Source: CALOFP01 sp942492635
GTDB taxonomy: Bacteria > UBP6 > UBA1177 > CALOFP01
Direction: 5' to 3'
Length of the DNA: 64,000 nt
NCBI GenBank assembly: GCA_942492635.1
Contig: CALOFP010000002.1
Coordinates: forward strand, 868,001 to 932,000
The translations under genes were made by a program, and so were the position numbers. Numbering within the stretch: the stretch's first letter is position 1; each line of letters opens with the position of its first letter. The notes below the pieces were generated by a model. The model was not told where the DNA came from. It ran no database searches and saw nothing but the letters and a program-made list of their open reading frames with translations. Shown piece by piece: positions 11,401 to 20,000 of the stretch.

Positions 11401-11785
11401 CGTCGGAACCGCAGTTTTTGGTTTCGCCTGGAGTACATTCGCAACCTTCGTCAACTGTTCCGTCACAGTCGTTGTCCAATCCGTCGCAGGATTTCTCTTC
11501 GCTTTCGAAACCGTCTATCTTTGAGTAGGTAGGCTCTACCCATTTACCGTTCACACAAACCTGTTTCAGGCCTTCACATACTCCGACTGTTGTGAATGCA
11601 TTGGGCGCTTCTCCCTCGCATTCACCATTTGTGTCGGGTTTTTCCTGTTCGCTGTCTGTTACATCGATTGTTGAATCCGGTTTTTCAGCATTGCCATTTT
11701 CAGATTTCCCGCCGTCTTCACCACAGGAAATTGTAAACAATGTAGCTGTCAGTGCCACCAGAAACAGCACCGAAAAATTCTTCAT
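5468..11785 (-). CDS. Giant lipoprotein with 24 MopE-type metal-binding repeats and C-terminal lamin-tail domain
   Basis: A 2105-residue putative lipoprotein with signal LFTISC (Cys 21) and an acidic linker. Residues about 90-1530 hold some 24 copies of the CDGxDNDCDGxxDxG motif, the Cu-binding MopE-type repeat. Many are set in a longer unit, GVCxxxxxxC..GW..DFSxI..YExTExxCDG. Five inserts with DxDGDxxG sequences (for example DKDGDTFG, DEDGDTYG) look like calcium loops. Then come an EGF-like Cys cluster (about 1540-1590), an OB-fold-like segment (1590-1720), a beta-rich part and a lamin-tail domain (from about 1935, FISEYVEGSGNN). AGGAGG precedes the ATG. It probably forms a long metal-rich surface fibre or adhesin; the true ligand is unknown. 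It is monocistronic, with its own terminator. Confidence 0.9.
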   Translation of the reverse strand: MKNFSVLFLVALTATLFTISCGEDGGKSENGNAEKPDSTIDVTDSEQEKPDTNGECEGEAPNAFTTVGVCEGLKQVCVNGKWVEPTYSKIDGFESEEKSCDGLDNDCDGTVDEGCECTPGETKNCGSDEGECSFGKQTCSDDGKWGDCEGGKGPAEETCDGKDNDCNGKTDDGLTAPDSTTQEGVCKGAKQVCKGAEGWKDDFSAIDGYEETESKCDGKDNDCDGNIDNGLTAPASSKQAGVCENSVKVCDGANGWKDDFSSIDGYEADEAACDGKDNNCDGTVDEGCDCKTGDTQQCGTTDKGECKFGTQTCKADGTWGDCEGAVNPVDETCDGKDNDCDGTPDNNLTPILAVNQQGVCKDSVKVCENGQLREPVAAELGTDYEVTETRCDGKDNDCDGDIDKDLDAPALSKEKGVCAGKKKTCKGAEGWADDFSVVDDYETTEKTCDGLDNDCDGNVDNGLTIPDADNQKGVCAGAKQKCDGANGWKDDFSGIVEYEATESKCDGLDNDCDGEKDKNCACKEGDTQPCGTDEGACVAGTQTCRIDGTWSECVGEVKPTDETCDGLDNDCNGQIDEGLTGEPAPKQLGVCQNSKLVCKGEAGWKEDYSGIQDYEEVEHSCDNLDNDCDGNVDKDLFGEAASKTQGVCADSKKICVSGTWADPDFHTITGYQDVEKECDGLDNDCDGNVDNIAAEFIPQAAKHVGVCSDLVKVCDGANGWKEPDYATVIGADYQLEETSCDLKDNDCDGLEDENLKTEYYEDKDGDTFGNASVSKLACTQPENFVTDSTDCNDDEASINPNAQELCDNVDNNCVGGIDEGCDCIPEETQKCGTTDKGVCEFGTQTCTAEGKWGACIGSIEPTDEVCDGLDNNCDGDIDNGLTIPAATNQKGVCSGAKQICDGVNGWKDDFSGIAEYEATETKCDGLDNDCDGQKDVGCGCIKGATEKCGTDQGTCVAGTRTCKIDGTWGECVGEVKPTAETCDGLDNNCNGDIDEGIATNDYYLDEDGDTYGAGNAVKNCKAPTEKHVLTAGDCNDGDATIHPDAVEDCNGKDNNCDGTLDNVLTIPDASKQQGVCSGAKKKCMGTAGWVDDFSGIDDYETTETRCDGLDNDCDGKKDLECGCIKGATEKCGTDEGECVAGERTCKIDGTWGECVGEVKPVQETCDEKDNNCNGQIDEGVKTRFYRDADGDKHGTAAAPTAENSKEACSPPDGYVASNDDCNDGNININPDAPEVCDQAGEDENCSGGANEGCDCYIDEQADCGTDVGVCEFGKKTCDTTGHWGECVGGVNPTDEICDGKDNDCNDSVDDIADELATNQKGVCAGSLKVCEGGVLREPKPEEIDKFEATETLCDGLDNDCDDAVDESVTPKLAENQAGVCKDSMAVCENGAWRQPLDGEIAGFEATETKCDGIDSNCDGQIDENLTKSFYLDGDKDGFGAGAATVACEAPTEDPSKTYVENADDCDDASAEIKDAKTYYFDNDKDGQGDPNTTETVCVKSAGYVENATDCNDNNAAIYDGATEICGNNVLENCGNSAADEGCDTLCAAHDCGTFGTCGVNSASEAVCVCDDNFIKGTISGEKCNICDAGHTIAEVKADITNNTVKSGRYLVCDAVVTTDAFYDNKKVFLSGAAGGENNAIGVYNSTRDLGALKKGNKLIVTGTPDEYNGQSQLKTISYEVVDESVEVPVNVVTTADLAAGLEAFESSLVKVENVSVISTGTSNDFTIENDLKVDDGIYTYKQPETGTMYSSIQGIVMENNSSYTINPRIEADMTLKSFTIEWCGVIDPEQMSAEGGRPSNVVTALVKVPGITDITVNETVSSPYIKAEVGYGIAAADPSVDPSVWTWFSAAADVPASADGTDVFDQYKGKITAPAFVEGETNTYAFAYRFSADGGNTWTYCDTGILGDMGSKDGMDSMGVMTVTEPTIVMADNLFISEYVEGSGNNKAIEIFNGTGAEVDLSNYSLKLYANGATSPNMTLDLSNCVAGGKLENNKTIVIANTSASTELKAKADYLNNVAGFGGDDNIKLFEGNQAIDVFGNSTRKGDNFSVGGTANGATDHTLIRKSSVNKPNSSWAESSGTSAEDSEWIVKGIDDFSNLGTHSM
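7140..11520 (-). repeat. In-gene array of 24 MopE-type repeats
   Basis: Positions encode the CDGxDNDCDG series of the giant lipoprotein. Copies vary in DNA sequence but keep all cysteines and acidic positions. Later copies are more diverged: one reads CDQAGEDENCSGG and the last CGNNVLENCG. This suggests an old array whose ends have decayed. Confidence 0.85.
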
Positions 11786-12431
11786 TAACTCCTCCTAAAA
11801 AAAATTTCACTAAACGCGTAAAATAGGTGTGATCCCAAATGCGGCATAGATTATAGCTATTTGGCATGCAATTGTTAAAAAAAATAGTAAAAAATATTTA
11901 ACAAAACTGTAATTACAAACATTCGGTATTAAAACATTTGTTATATGGTGTTACAATAGTAATGTTTTGTTGTTGTTTGCTGTTGAGTGTTTAAATAATC
12001 AGTTTAAATAGTGGTTTGTGGATATTTGTGGCTTGTTGGGTTCCTGTTGTGTCAAAATTGTAGATAGTTAAACAGTTTCACTCTGATTATTTTTCAATTT
12101 TGTTTTGAATTGTGAAAAACAATTGTGTTTGTACTATGTTGTGTAAATGATTTCTTGATCTGATATTGCTGTATTCTGTTTGTTGGAAAAAATATCAAAA
12201 AGTATTAAAATTAATTGTTGGGAAAGTGTAACATGTTTATGTTTAACCTGAAGTGCAATAATTGAAAGTTTATGTGAAAATTACTGTTTGTTGATATTGC
12301 AACAATATTTGCATGCTTATATAGCGTTGTTGTATGGATTTGGAGCAAAGGTTTATTTGTACCTTTTTAGTGTTGAAGTTGTCTTTTTAATTGAACAGGT
12401 TAGAATAGACCTGTTTTGTCTGATCAGAAAG
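11786..12431. other. Long AT-rich intergenic region between divergent genes
   Basis: About 645 bases of AT-rich, T-rich-in-part DNA separate the MopE-repeat gene from the divergent hydrolase gene. Small hairpins occur (for example around CAATTTTGTTTTGAATTG near 12096). Both promoters must lie here, but none is clear. A possible in-frame extension of the hydrolase from 12288 shows no conserved features and was not accepted. Confidence 0.5.
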
Positions 12432-13265
12432 ATGGAAATGACAGTGAAAATGGCTTTTAAAACGCTGGAAGATTACCGAATCGTTGAAAAAAATGTTGAC
12501 GGCTTTATAAGATTCAGACTGGGTGAATTCAGCCTCACCATCTTCAACGACGGATCCCACAGATACCCCACAAGTGACCTTTTTGTAAACATCAGTGCTA
12601 ATGATATAAAAAAAGCCAAGGTGGAGTGGGGTATAGGAAAAAGTGAAACAAAAATTGATTTTATGCCCCTTCTGATCGATACCGGAAGAAGCCGGATACT
12701 GCTGGATTCCGGATTCGGGGAGGGGAAAGTTCAGCAAGCGGGATTCTTCATTTCCCGCCTTAAAGAATCTGGATACTATCCGGAGTCGATTGACACAGTC
12801 ATCATATCCCACTGTCACGAAGATCACTGCGGAGGCAATATCCTGTCGGACGGAACAATCGCATTCCCCAATGCACGTTTCATCATGATGAAAAGCGAAC
12901 TGGATCATGTTTTCGATCCCGATTTCCTGGACGATCCGGATTGCAAGTACTTTCGTGAGATACAGTATCCAGTCATAAAAGATAGGTTGCAGCTTCTCGA
13001 AAATTCGGAAGAAATAGAACCAGGTGTAAAAGTGATCCATTCCCCCGGCCACACTCCAGGATTGCTCACCCTTCTTCTTGAATCAGAAGATGAGAAATTA
13101 TTCTGCGCCACCGACGTGATCCTCAATCCCTATAACATTCAGAATCCCGACTCCACAATGAGCTTCGACGTCTCACCCGAACAAGCCGTAAAAACAAGAA
13201 AGGAGCTGATCCGAACAGTTCTGAATGAGGATACATATCTTCTGGCCTACCATTTTCGATTTTGA
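12432..13265 (+). CDS. Metallo-beta-lactamase-fold hydrolase
   Basis: A 277-residue enzyme of the MBL superfamily. The metal set looks complete: HCHEDHCGGN (about 127-136), the HSPGHTPG histidine (about 204), the bridging Asp in CATDV (about 227) and a late His in AYHF (about 273). This pattern fits two-zinc hydrolases such as lactonase-like or alkylsulfatase-like members; the substrate cannot be read from sequence. No signal peptide is present. The start is uncertain: ATGs at 12432, 12438 and 12450 are all close and none has a strong ribosome site. The longer in-frame extension to 12288 looks nonconserved. It stands alone between two long intergenic regions. Confidence 0.85.
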   Translation: MEMTVKMAFKTLEDYRIVEKNVDGFIRFRLGEFSLTIFNDGSHRYPTSDLFVNISANDIKKAKVEWGIGKSETKIDFMPLLIDTGRSRILLDSGFGEGKVQQAGFFISRLKESGYYPESIDTVIISHCHEDHCGGNILSDGTIAFPNARFIMMKSELDHVFDPDFLDDPDCKYFREIQYPVIKDRLQLLENSEEIEPGVKVIHSPGHTPGLLTLLLESEDEKLFCATDVILNPYNIQNPDSTMSFDVSPEQAVKTRKELIRTVLNEDTYLLAYHFRF

Positions 13266-13557
13266 TGAAATATTTTCCTGTCAAAGATATCTTTGAAGCA
13301 AACTTTACTCCAATGTAAATTCTATTCTCATTTAATTTACAACATCTTCCAGATTCGCCGGCTGTTGTAACTTTTTCCTAAATTGTGAAAGTGTTAAAAA
13401 ACAAAATCATTCTCCATATTCATCTTATTACGAATTTTACCTTTTTCTAATCCCAAGTTGAACGATGGGGCTGTGATTGTTCGATATATTTGGAAAAATC
13501 GTACGGATACTATATGATTGATGTTTGCTACATACCAAATAGAAAGAAGGAGTTGTT

Positions 13558-15138
13558 ATGAAAGAGTTGTCATTGTTTCTAGCTCTACTGTTTTTTATTT
13601 CATGTTCATCGGAAGAATCGAAATCATCGTCTAAAACTGATCATTATGAGAAAATAGATGCCTCAACTACGGATGATGATTCGTACGGAGACGGTAAAAC
13701 TTTTTCTGATGAAGATGAAAAGAAAGATTCGGATGGCGACATGACCTCTGGAAACGACGCAAATTCTTATTCTGATGACAGTGAAGAAGACATCCCCGAA
13801 ACATCGGATGGGAATAAAGTTGATGATTCCGGCGATTCGATTTCAGACATTGATTCATATGTTCCTGATGACGGGGGAGAAGTCGATACGGACGTAGACT
13901 CGGCACCACCCCATTCCGATATCGACAATCCGGACAATAAGGACATGATAGCTCCGGCAGCAATTTCCGATCTTTCAATAACTTCCTGTGACGAAAATTC
14001 ATGCAGGCTCACATGGAGTGCAACCGGAGATGACGGTTCTGAAGGTACTGCTTCTGCCTATGAAATTCGTTATTCAACATCTAATATTTCAAATGAAACC
14101 GATTTTAACGGAGCGGTAGAAGTCTTTGGCGAACCGAATCCTGAAGTTGCAGGCAGTCGGCAAACCACTACGGTAACAGGGCTTGAGGCAGAAACGAAAT
14201 ACTACTTTTCAATAAAGGCGGCGGACGAAGTACCCAATTTAAGCGCTATGAGCAATATCGCCAGCGATACTACATCTGCAGTCCCTACCGTATGTAACCA
14301 GACATACTCAAACGAGGATGGATCCGGCTTGGCGGGTGTGGGAGACACGGAGGATCGGAACACTTATAGAGGCATCTATTGGACTGGACCTACCAAAACA
14401 GTGTGCGCAGTGGAATTTGAATTGAGGATCAAGGGAAATATCTCGGCAATCAACTACGACGTTACAGTGTGGGAGGTTGATGTTCAAAACGATCTCTATA
14501 TGTCAAAGCTGCTTGCAAAGTCGGAAACGGTCAGCGGCGCGGATATTGTAAACGGATGGAACAGGTTTGTTTTTCCGACGGAAGTTTTACTGACAACGGG
14601 TAAAACAGTTGTTGTTATATCCAGAGTCGATGCAGGAACAAGAGACGGCGACAACAATATCCGGGTTTTGAACGGTTACGATCAGAAAGACGAAGAGAGT
14701 AATCAATGGAACATCCACTACAGTTCAGATAAGCGGATGGCCGGACGTCGTCCCGGTGATGAGGATCAGCCGGAATACTTCACCTGCAATATCAGGTTGT
14801 TCGGGCGAGATACAAATGTTGAATCAAATACCGAGTATCCCAACATGCCCGAGGATATCGAGGCGACGGCAACGGCGCATGATACCATTCATATCACCTG
14901 GCATGAACGCGGACAGGGCGGAGTTGAAGTTGATCACTACAATGTATACGAATACAGTTTCGACAGCTCAGGCTACACTGCAACACTCATCGGGAGCAGT
15001 AAAACCACATCATTCGACCATACCGGACTTGCACCCAATTCTACACACTACTATGTTGTAAGGGCTGTAAGCACCGACGGCGTCGAGGGGTATCACTCCC
15101 TGAAAAACGGCGACAAATGGATGGCTACTACAGACTAA
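13558..15138 (+). CDS. Lipoprotein with two fibronectin type III domains
   Basis: A 526-residue putative lipoprotein with lipobox FFISC (Cys 16). A very acidic Ser/Asp linker runs to about residue 140, with TDDDSYGDG and SDIDSYVPDDGG segments. An Fn3 domain follows (about 143-240; PAAISDL at its start, TKYYFSIKAADE in its later strands). A central beta-rich domain (245-420) has the look of choice-of-anchor surface modules. A second Fn3 domain (425-525) ends HYYVVRAVSTDGVEGYHS. AAGGAG lies six bases before the ATG. It is likely a surface binding protein held off the membrane by the linker. The ligand is unknown. Confidence 0.88.
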   Translation: MKELSLFLALLFFISCSSEESKSSSKTDHYEKIDASTTDDDSYGDGKTFSDEDEKKDSDGDMTSGNDANSYSDDSEEDIPETSDGNKVDDSGDSISDIDSYVPDDGGEVDTDVDSAPPHSDIDNPDNKDMIAPAAISDLSITSCDENSCRLTWSATGDDGSEGTASAYEIRYSTSNISNETDFNGAVEVFGEPNPEVAGSRQTTTVTGLEAETKYYFSIKAADEVPNLSAMSNIASDTTSAVPTVCNQTYSNEDGSGLAGVGDTEDRNTYRGIYWTGPTKTVCAVEFELRIKGNISAINYDVTVWEVDVQNDLYMSKLLAKSETVSGADIVNGWNRFVFPTEVLLTTGKTVVVISRVDAGTRDGDNNIRVLNGYDQKDEESNQWNIHYSSDKRMAGRRPGDEDQPEYFTCNIRLFGRDTNVESNTEYPNMPEDIEATATAHDTIHITWHERGQGGVEVDHYNVYEYSFDSSGYTATLIGSSKTTSFDHTGLAPNSTHYYVVRAVSTDGVEGYHSLKNGDKWMATTD

Positions 15139-15148
15139 AATAGGTGTA

Positions 15149-15236
15149 TCTGTGGAAAAAAGGCATTTCTCTTTTCTTCCCATATGTGTTCATCTGTGTG
15201 AATCTGTGGAAAAAAAAGTATTTATCTTTTCATCAC
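15149..15236 (+). repeat. ATCTGTGGAAAAAA direct repeat
   Basis: Two copies of a roughly 33-bp unit start near 15149 and 15203. Each begins ATCTGTGGAAAAAA and ends with a variant of TTTATCTTTTCATC. The second is preceded by TGTGTTCATCTGTGTGA, giving a short-period TCTGTG rhythm. It fills the gap between two converging genes and looks like a dispersed noncoding repeat. Confidence 0.6.
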
Positions 15237-15832
15237 TGTTCATCCTTGGAAGATAAAAGCAGTCCCTTTTTTAGTGCTTCACCGATCAGCTGTGGATTTG
15301 CGGTTAGCGGCAGCGAAAAACTTTTATCTTCCATCGGTTGATAACCGCCTTTTCTTAAAATCTTTTCTGTGGGTAGAAATTGATACTCTTTTCTGCTTTT
15401 TTCAACGAAACAGAGCCGGGAATTCCTTGAAAATTCCTTTTCGGTTTTACATCCGGTTCCTTCAAGATGAGTTTTCGGGTCGTAGGATGATTTTCCAAAG
15501 AATTTATTGTTATCAAGAGCCTCGAGAACAGCATTCCCTATTTGGGAGGGATTCTCCTCCAAACCCACTTTGAAAAAGGGTTTTACCTCAATCGTTATTC
15601 CGTCTTCTGTTCTCAAATTGCTATGGATATATATTTTTTCATCTTTCAAATATGCACTTGCAACTGAATTCAACCGAATTGCTCCCATGCGGAAAAAAAA
15701 TCGGGAGAAAAACGTTCTTCCTGCAGCCTGAAAATGAATCCATTTAAGGGAGTAGAACAATCTGAAGAAGCCGAAAATAATTATAACTGCAAGAAATGTC
15801 AGTGTGTACGGAGATGAAAAGTAATTGATCAT
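15233..15832 (-). CDS. Membrane-anchored protein resembling CdiI-type immunity proteins
   Basis: A 199-residue protein with one N-terminal membrane helix (about 9-27) and a cytoplasmic-looking remainder. Two spaced segments follow the plan I recall for CdiI/DUF1436 immunity proteins: a middle IGNAVLEALDNN (about 97-108) and a C-terminal SLPLTANPQLIGEALKKGL (about 172-190). The match is from memory of the family pattern, not a search. No CdiA-like toxin or CdiB transporter is in the window, so it would be an orphan. The membrane helix is unusual for such proteins. An AGGGG site lies 11 bases before the ATG. If the family match fails, it is a hypothetical membrane protein. Confidence 0.6.
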   Translation of the reverse strand: MINYFSSPYTLTFLAVIIIFGFFRLFYSLKWIHFQAAGRTFFSRFFFRMGAIRLNSVASAYLKDEKIYIHSNLRTEDGITIEVKPFFKVGLEENPSQIGNAVLEALDNNKFFGKSSYDPKTHLEGTGCKTEKEFSRNSRLCFVEKSRKEYQFLPTEKILRKGGYQPMEDKSFSLPLTANPQLIGEALKKGLLLSSKDEQ

Positions 15833-16019
15833 AGTTTAATTAACCCCTGGGTGGGAAAATAATATTGAATGAATATAAGCCCTTCCATTAAAGTGAATAA
15901 TTGTCTGAAAGTCAAATCAGCAGCTGATTTTTCCTGAATGAAAATATTCAGGAGATGGAAAATCCAAATTATACAGAATTGAATTTTTTAGAATGGCTCG
16001 GAACCTTGATAGTGACGCT

Positions 16020-16853
16020 CTATCTTCTTTCTGCCGGTTTTCTTACCTGGCTCGTACCTCTGCACACCTGGGATTTGTAGCAGCTGTCGTTGAAAGGAAT
16101 GATTTCTGTGTCCTCGGGAAGATTTGAATTGCGGATGTTGAGGTTTTTGTTGCAGCAGAAGTAGGTGGAGCTCTCCAGAGCGCTTCTTTTGTTACCGGAG
16201 TAGCTGTTGAGTGTTGAGTTGATGATATTCACATCGTTTGTGTAGACTGTGGAGATGACCTGTGTCGGGCTGGTGAGTATTGAGTTGTTTATTATAAGCC
16301 AGTTTGCGTTGTTGATGATAATTCCGTTCTGAATCTGGGGTTTTCCTTCGATAATGTGAGTAATGGAGCTGTTGTCGATGAAAACGTCAGTACTTATCAT
16401 GTTGAACGAATTGGAGTTGACTGCGGAAATGTCGAGTCCTTCAAGAGTTACGGTGTTGCTGAAGATGAAAGCTGGAGATTGATGATTGATTCTCATTTCG
16501 GGTTTTACTCTGTCTCCCTCTTCAATTCTTGAAAAATCCGGATGAAGTCCTATGAATCTTATAGGTGCCATGGAGCCCACAACTGTGAAAGTATCGTCAA
16601 AAGTTGCCACCACAGGTACTTCAACACCTTGGTCGAAGTTGTTCATGAGACAGACATAGAGGTCGTCGAATCCGGAATAATTTTTTATCGACCCTTCAAC
16701 CTCACTCATGTTCGTGTCCTCATCGATCAGAATGTCACACGCTCTTCTGAAGTCCACTTTTGATCTGGAATCCCTGATCATGTCGCGGGCTGTTTCAGCT
16801 GAAAGAGTGCCGAAAAGAATTAAAATGGAGATGAAAGTAGCGATACGTTTCAT
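16020..16853 (-). CDS. Secreted hypothetical protein, beta-helix-like
   Basis: A 277-residue protein with a clear signal peptide (MKRIATFISILILFGTLSA, cleavage after LSA). The middle (about 125-240) has many short Asn-, Ile- and Ser-rich segments such as NANWLIINNSILTS and NDVNIINSTLNSYSGN. This spacing is typical of right-handed parallel beta-helices. The C-terminal part has four cysteines (CCNKN...CYKSQVC) and a basic tail. A GGAGG site precedes the ATG. It diverges from the hybrid kinase gene. No enzyme motif was seen; similar folds bind or cut polysaccharides, but nothing here proves that. Confidence 0.75.
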   Translation of the reverse strand: MKRIATFISILILFGTLSAETARDMIRDSRSKVDFRRACDILIDEDTNMSEVEGSIKNYSGFDDLYVCLMNNFDQGVEVPVVATFDDTFTVVGSMAPIRFIGLHPDFSRIEEGDRVKPEMRINHQSPAFIFSNTVTLEGLDISAVNSNSFNMISTDVFIDNSSITHIIEGKPQIQNGIIINNANWLIINNSILTSPTQVISTVYTNDVNIINSTLNSYSGNKRSALESSTYFCCNKNLNIRNSNLPEDTEIIPFNDSCYKSQVCRGTSQVRKPAERR

Positions 16854-17021
16854 TTTTTGCGTTCCTCCGAAATCGTGATAATAATACTAAAAATGTGACC
16901 GAATGCTTTATATAATAACGTGATAAATCGGCATGTCAAAACAAAAATTGAAAAAATATTAACCGGAGATAATATTTATTATTGATTTGTAAATATCGGT
17001 TGTCAGGTGATGTTTAAAAAA

Positions 17022-20000
17022 ATGAGTTATTTGAAGATCAAAGATGTCTTTGTTGTTTCGTTGATTTTGGCTGTTAACCTCTATTCGGGGGATCTTTTCT
17101 CTTTTGTCCCCGTTACTTTAAGGCAGTACAGCGGGAACGTCTATTCGGGAGATGATGGTCTTCCGCAAAATACAGTTCAGTCAATTGTTCAGTGTAAAGA
17201 CGGGTACATGTGGTTCGGAACCCAGGAGGGATTGTCCCGTTTTAACGGTAGGAGTTTTGAGAATTACAATAGATGGAATTTATCCGAACTTAAAGACAAT
17301 TCAGTTACAGCACTATACTGCGACGGCGGCAATAGTTTGTGGGTAGGAACATATATGGCAGGGATTGTTGTTAAGAGGGGGGGATTTGTAACGAAAATAG
17401 ACGGTAAAAATGGAATTCCCAATGAAAAAATTACCAAAATTATCGAAGATGATAAAGGTGTTCTATGGGTCTCCACTTCAAGAAAGGGTCTTTTTTACAG
17501 CTATGACCGAGAGAACTTTGAAAAGTTCAATATCGGTCGGGCAGATGGAGCAGAGGACATTTCTGATTTCATCTTTCTGAAAGATGGTTCTCTTGTTTTG
17601 GGGTTTGCCAGGGAAGGGCTTTCCATTTTCAGGAAGGGGAAGGTTTACCATTACACAAAAAAGAACGGTCTGCTGAGTAACCATGTAAACTCAATCGCCG
17701 CGGATAAGGATGGCAACTTATGGATCGGCACGAACGGCGGTGTAAACCTTCTTTCAAAAGGTAAAACAACCTCTTTTTCAACGGAAAACAGCAATCTTTT
17801 GAGCAATATCGTTACCCGAATTTTAGTGACGAAAAACAATGAAGTGGTAGTTGGTACGGACATCGGTGTCTGCCTTTTCAAATCAGGCGGATTTCATTCA
17901 TACACAGAAAATGACGGGCTGGGAGGAACAACCGTAAAGTCAATTTATGAAGACAGAGAGGGCAACCTATGGATAGGTACTTTCAGCGGTGGAGTCACCC
18001 GGCTGAGCAGGGAAAAATTTTCAGTTTTCGGTGTCAGGGACGGTCTTTCGGCAAACGATATCCTGGCCGTATTGCAGGCCGGTAACGGGGATGTCTGGCT
18101 CGGAACCTGGAATGGAGGACTTAACAGGATTTCTCCCGGTGGTGTTGTCGAAATATTCGACAAGAACAGAGGATTAACTGACGATACGGTTCCTGCTCTC
18201 CTGGAGGATAGGAGAGGAAATATCTGGGTGGGAACACAGAACGGAGGTGTGAATGTGCTCGATCCCGAGAACGGGAACATCGTTTACTATTCAACGGATA
18301 ACGGACTTCCGGACAATGTTGTTCAGGTTATTTTCGAAGACAGCCGGGGACGTGTCTGGATAGGTACGAACAGGGGAGTCGTTTTCCACTGGAACGGGCA
18401 GTTCAAAAAGCTGTCGAAAGAAGAAGGGCTGACATCTCTTTCCATTCTCTCACTGTACGAGGACAGGAGAGGCCGGATCTGGATCGGAACTTCCGGCGGC
18501 GGCATAAATATCTATGAAAACGGAAAGATTGAAAGTCACAAGATATACAGAAGTGAGGGCGTTAACGAAATTCTTGCGATTTTCGAAGGTGTGGACGGTA
18601 TTGTCTGGATAGGAACCAGCGACGGTCTTTACTTCATATCAAAAGGCGAAAGCCACTACATATCGAGACAGGACGGTTTGCCTAACGACAGAATTTTTTC
18701 AGTGGCTGAGGATAACCAGGGGTATCTCTGGATGAGCAGTAACGGCGGAATATTCAAGGTGCGGAAGCAGCAACTTCTTGATTTTGCTGATGGAAAAATC
18801 GGCAGGATTTCTTCCACACTTTTTTCCAAATCGGACGGACTCAAGTCGAGGGAGTGTTATGGTGCGGTAAATCCGCCGGTTTTCAAGCTGAATGAGGGAT
18901 CTTTCATGTTTCCCACCACAGAGGGGGTTGCCGTTGCGGACCCCGATTTTTCATCAGGAGGGTACCCTTTTCCCGTGCATATCGATTCCATGAAGGCAGA
19001 TAAGGGAATTGTAGATATTAAAGGAAGGGTGGAGCTGAGTGAATCCGTTGAAAATATTGAGATAGGGTATCATGCACTACGCTACAGATCTTCAGAGAAG
19101 CTCTCTTATCAATATCAGATGGAAGGACTGGACAGCTCCTGGGTAATGGCAGGAAACAGGACTGTTGCCTACTACACCAATCTTCCTCCGGGAAGCTATC
19201 GCTTCAAGGTGAGGGTTGAAGACGGAAGAGGAGGCTACAGGGAGGCTGAGCCGCTATCATTCACAAAAAAGGCGCACATCATCGAAACCGGCTGGTTTCG
19301 TCTCTTGCTGGTATTCATCTTTCTGTCCGCAATCTATTTCTATTTTCGTGTAAGAATTCGGTCGGTAAAGGAGAGAAACAGGACGCTGGAGAAGATAGTC
19401 AGTGAAAACCAGTTGTTGAATTTGAACCTTAAGAGGGAGATGGAGGAAAAGGCGCTGTTGCAGAGACAGCTTTATCAGAAGATAAAGCTGGAGGCTATCG
19501 GTAATCTTGCCAACGGAATTGCTCACGATTTCAACAATATCCTCACTTCGATTTGTGGATTTGTTGAGTATGAGATTGAGGAGAGGAGAGATAAAAAGGA
19601 GCCCTTGTTTGTGCTTGAACATATCGAGAAGGCCTCCCTGAGGGCAAAAAAACTGGTACAGCAGATTCTCGATTTCAGCAGGCAGGATAAAGCGGTCCCG
19701 AAGGATGAGGTGGCCGATATTGTAGAATCCATCAATGAGACCCTGCAGCTGATGAAGTCTACTGTTCCTGAAAGTGTTGAATTGGAGCTGGATCTGAATG
19801 TGGGTGAGCGAGCGAGAATTAACTGTGACGCAACAAAACTTCATCAGATTTTGATGAACCTGATGCTCAACAGTCTTTACTCCATGAGGGAAAGAGGTGG
19901 AATGCTTACAATATCTCTTCACAGGGTGAGCAGGAAAGAACTTGACCGCAACATTTCCCTCCGTTTTGAGCAATACTACCGGATAAGTGTGAAGGATACG

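Noticed and set aside
12288..12431. N-terminal extension of the MBL-fold hydrolase
   Set aside because: The added 48 codons are hydrophobic and unlike family starts, and the DNA composition matches the intergenic region.
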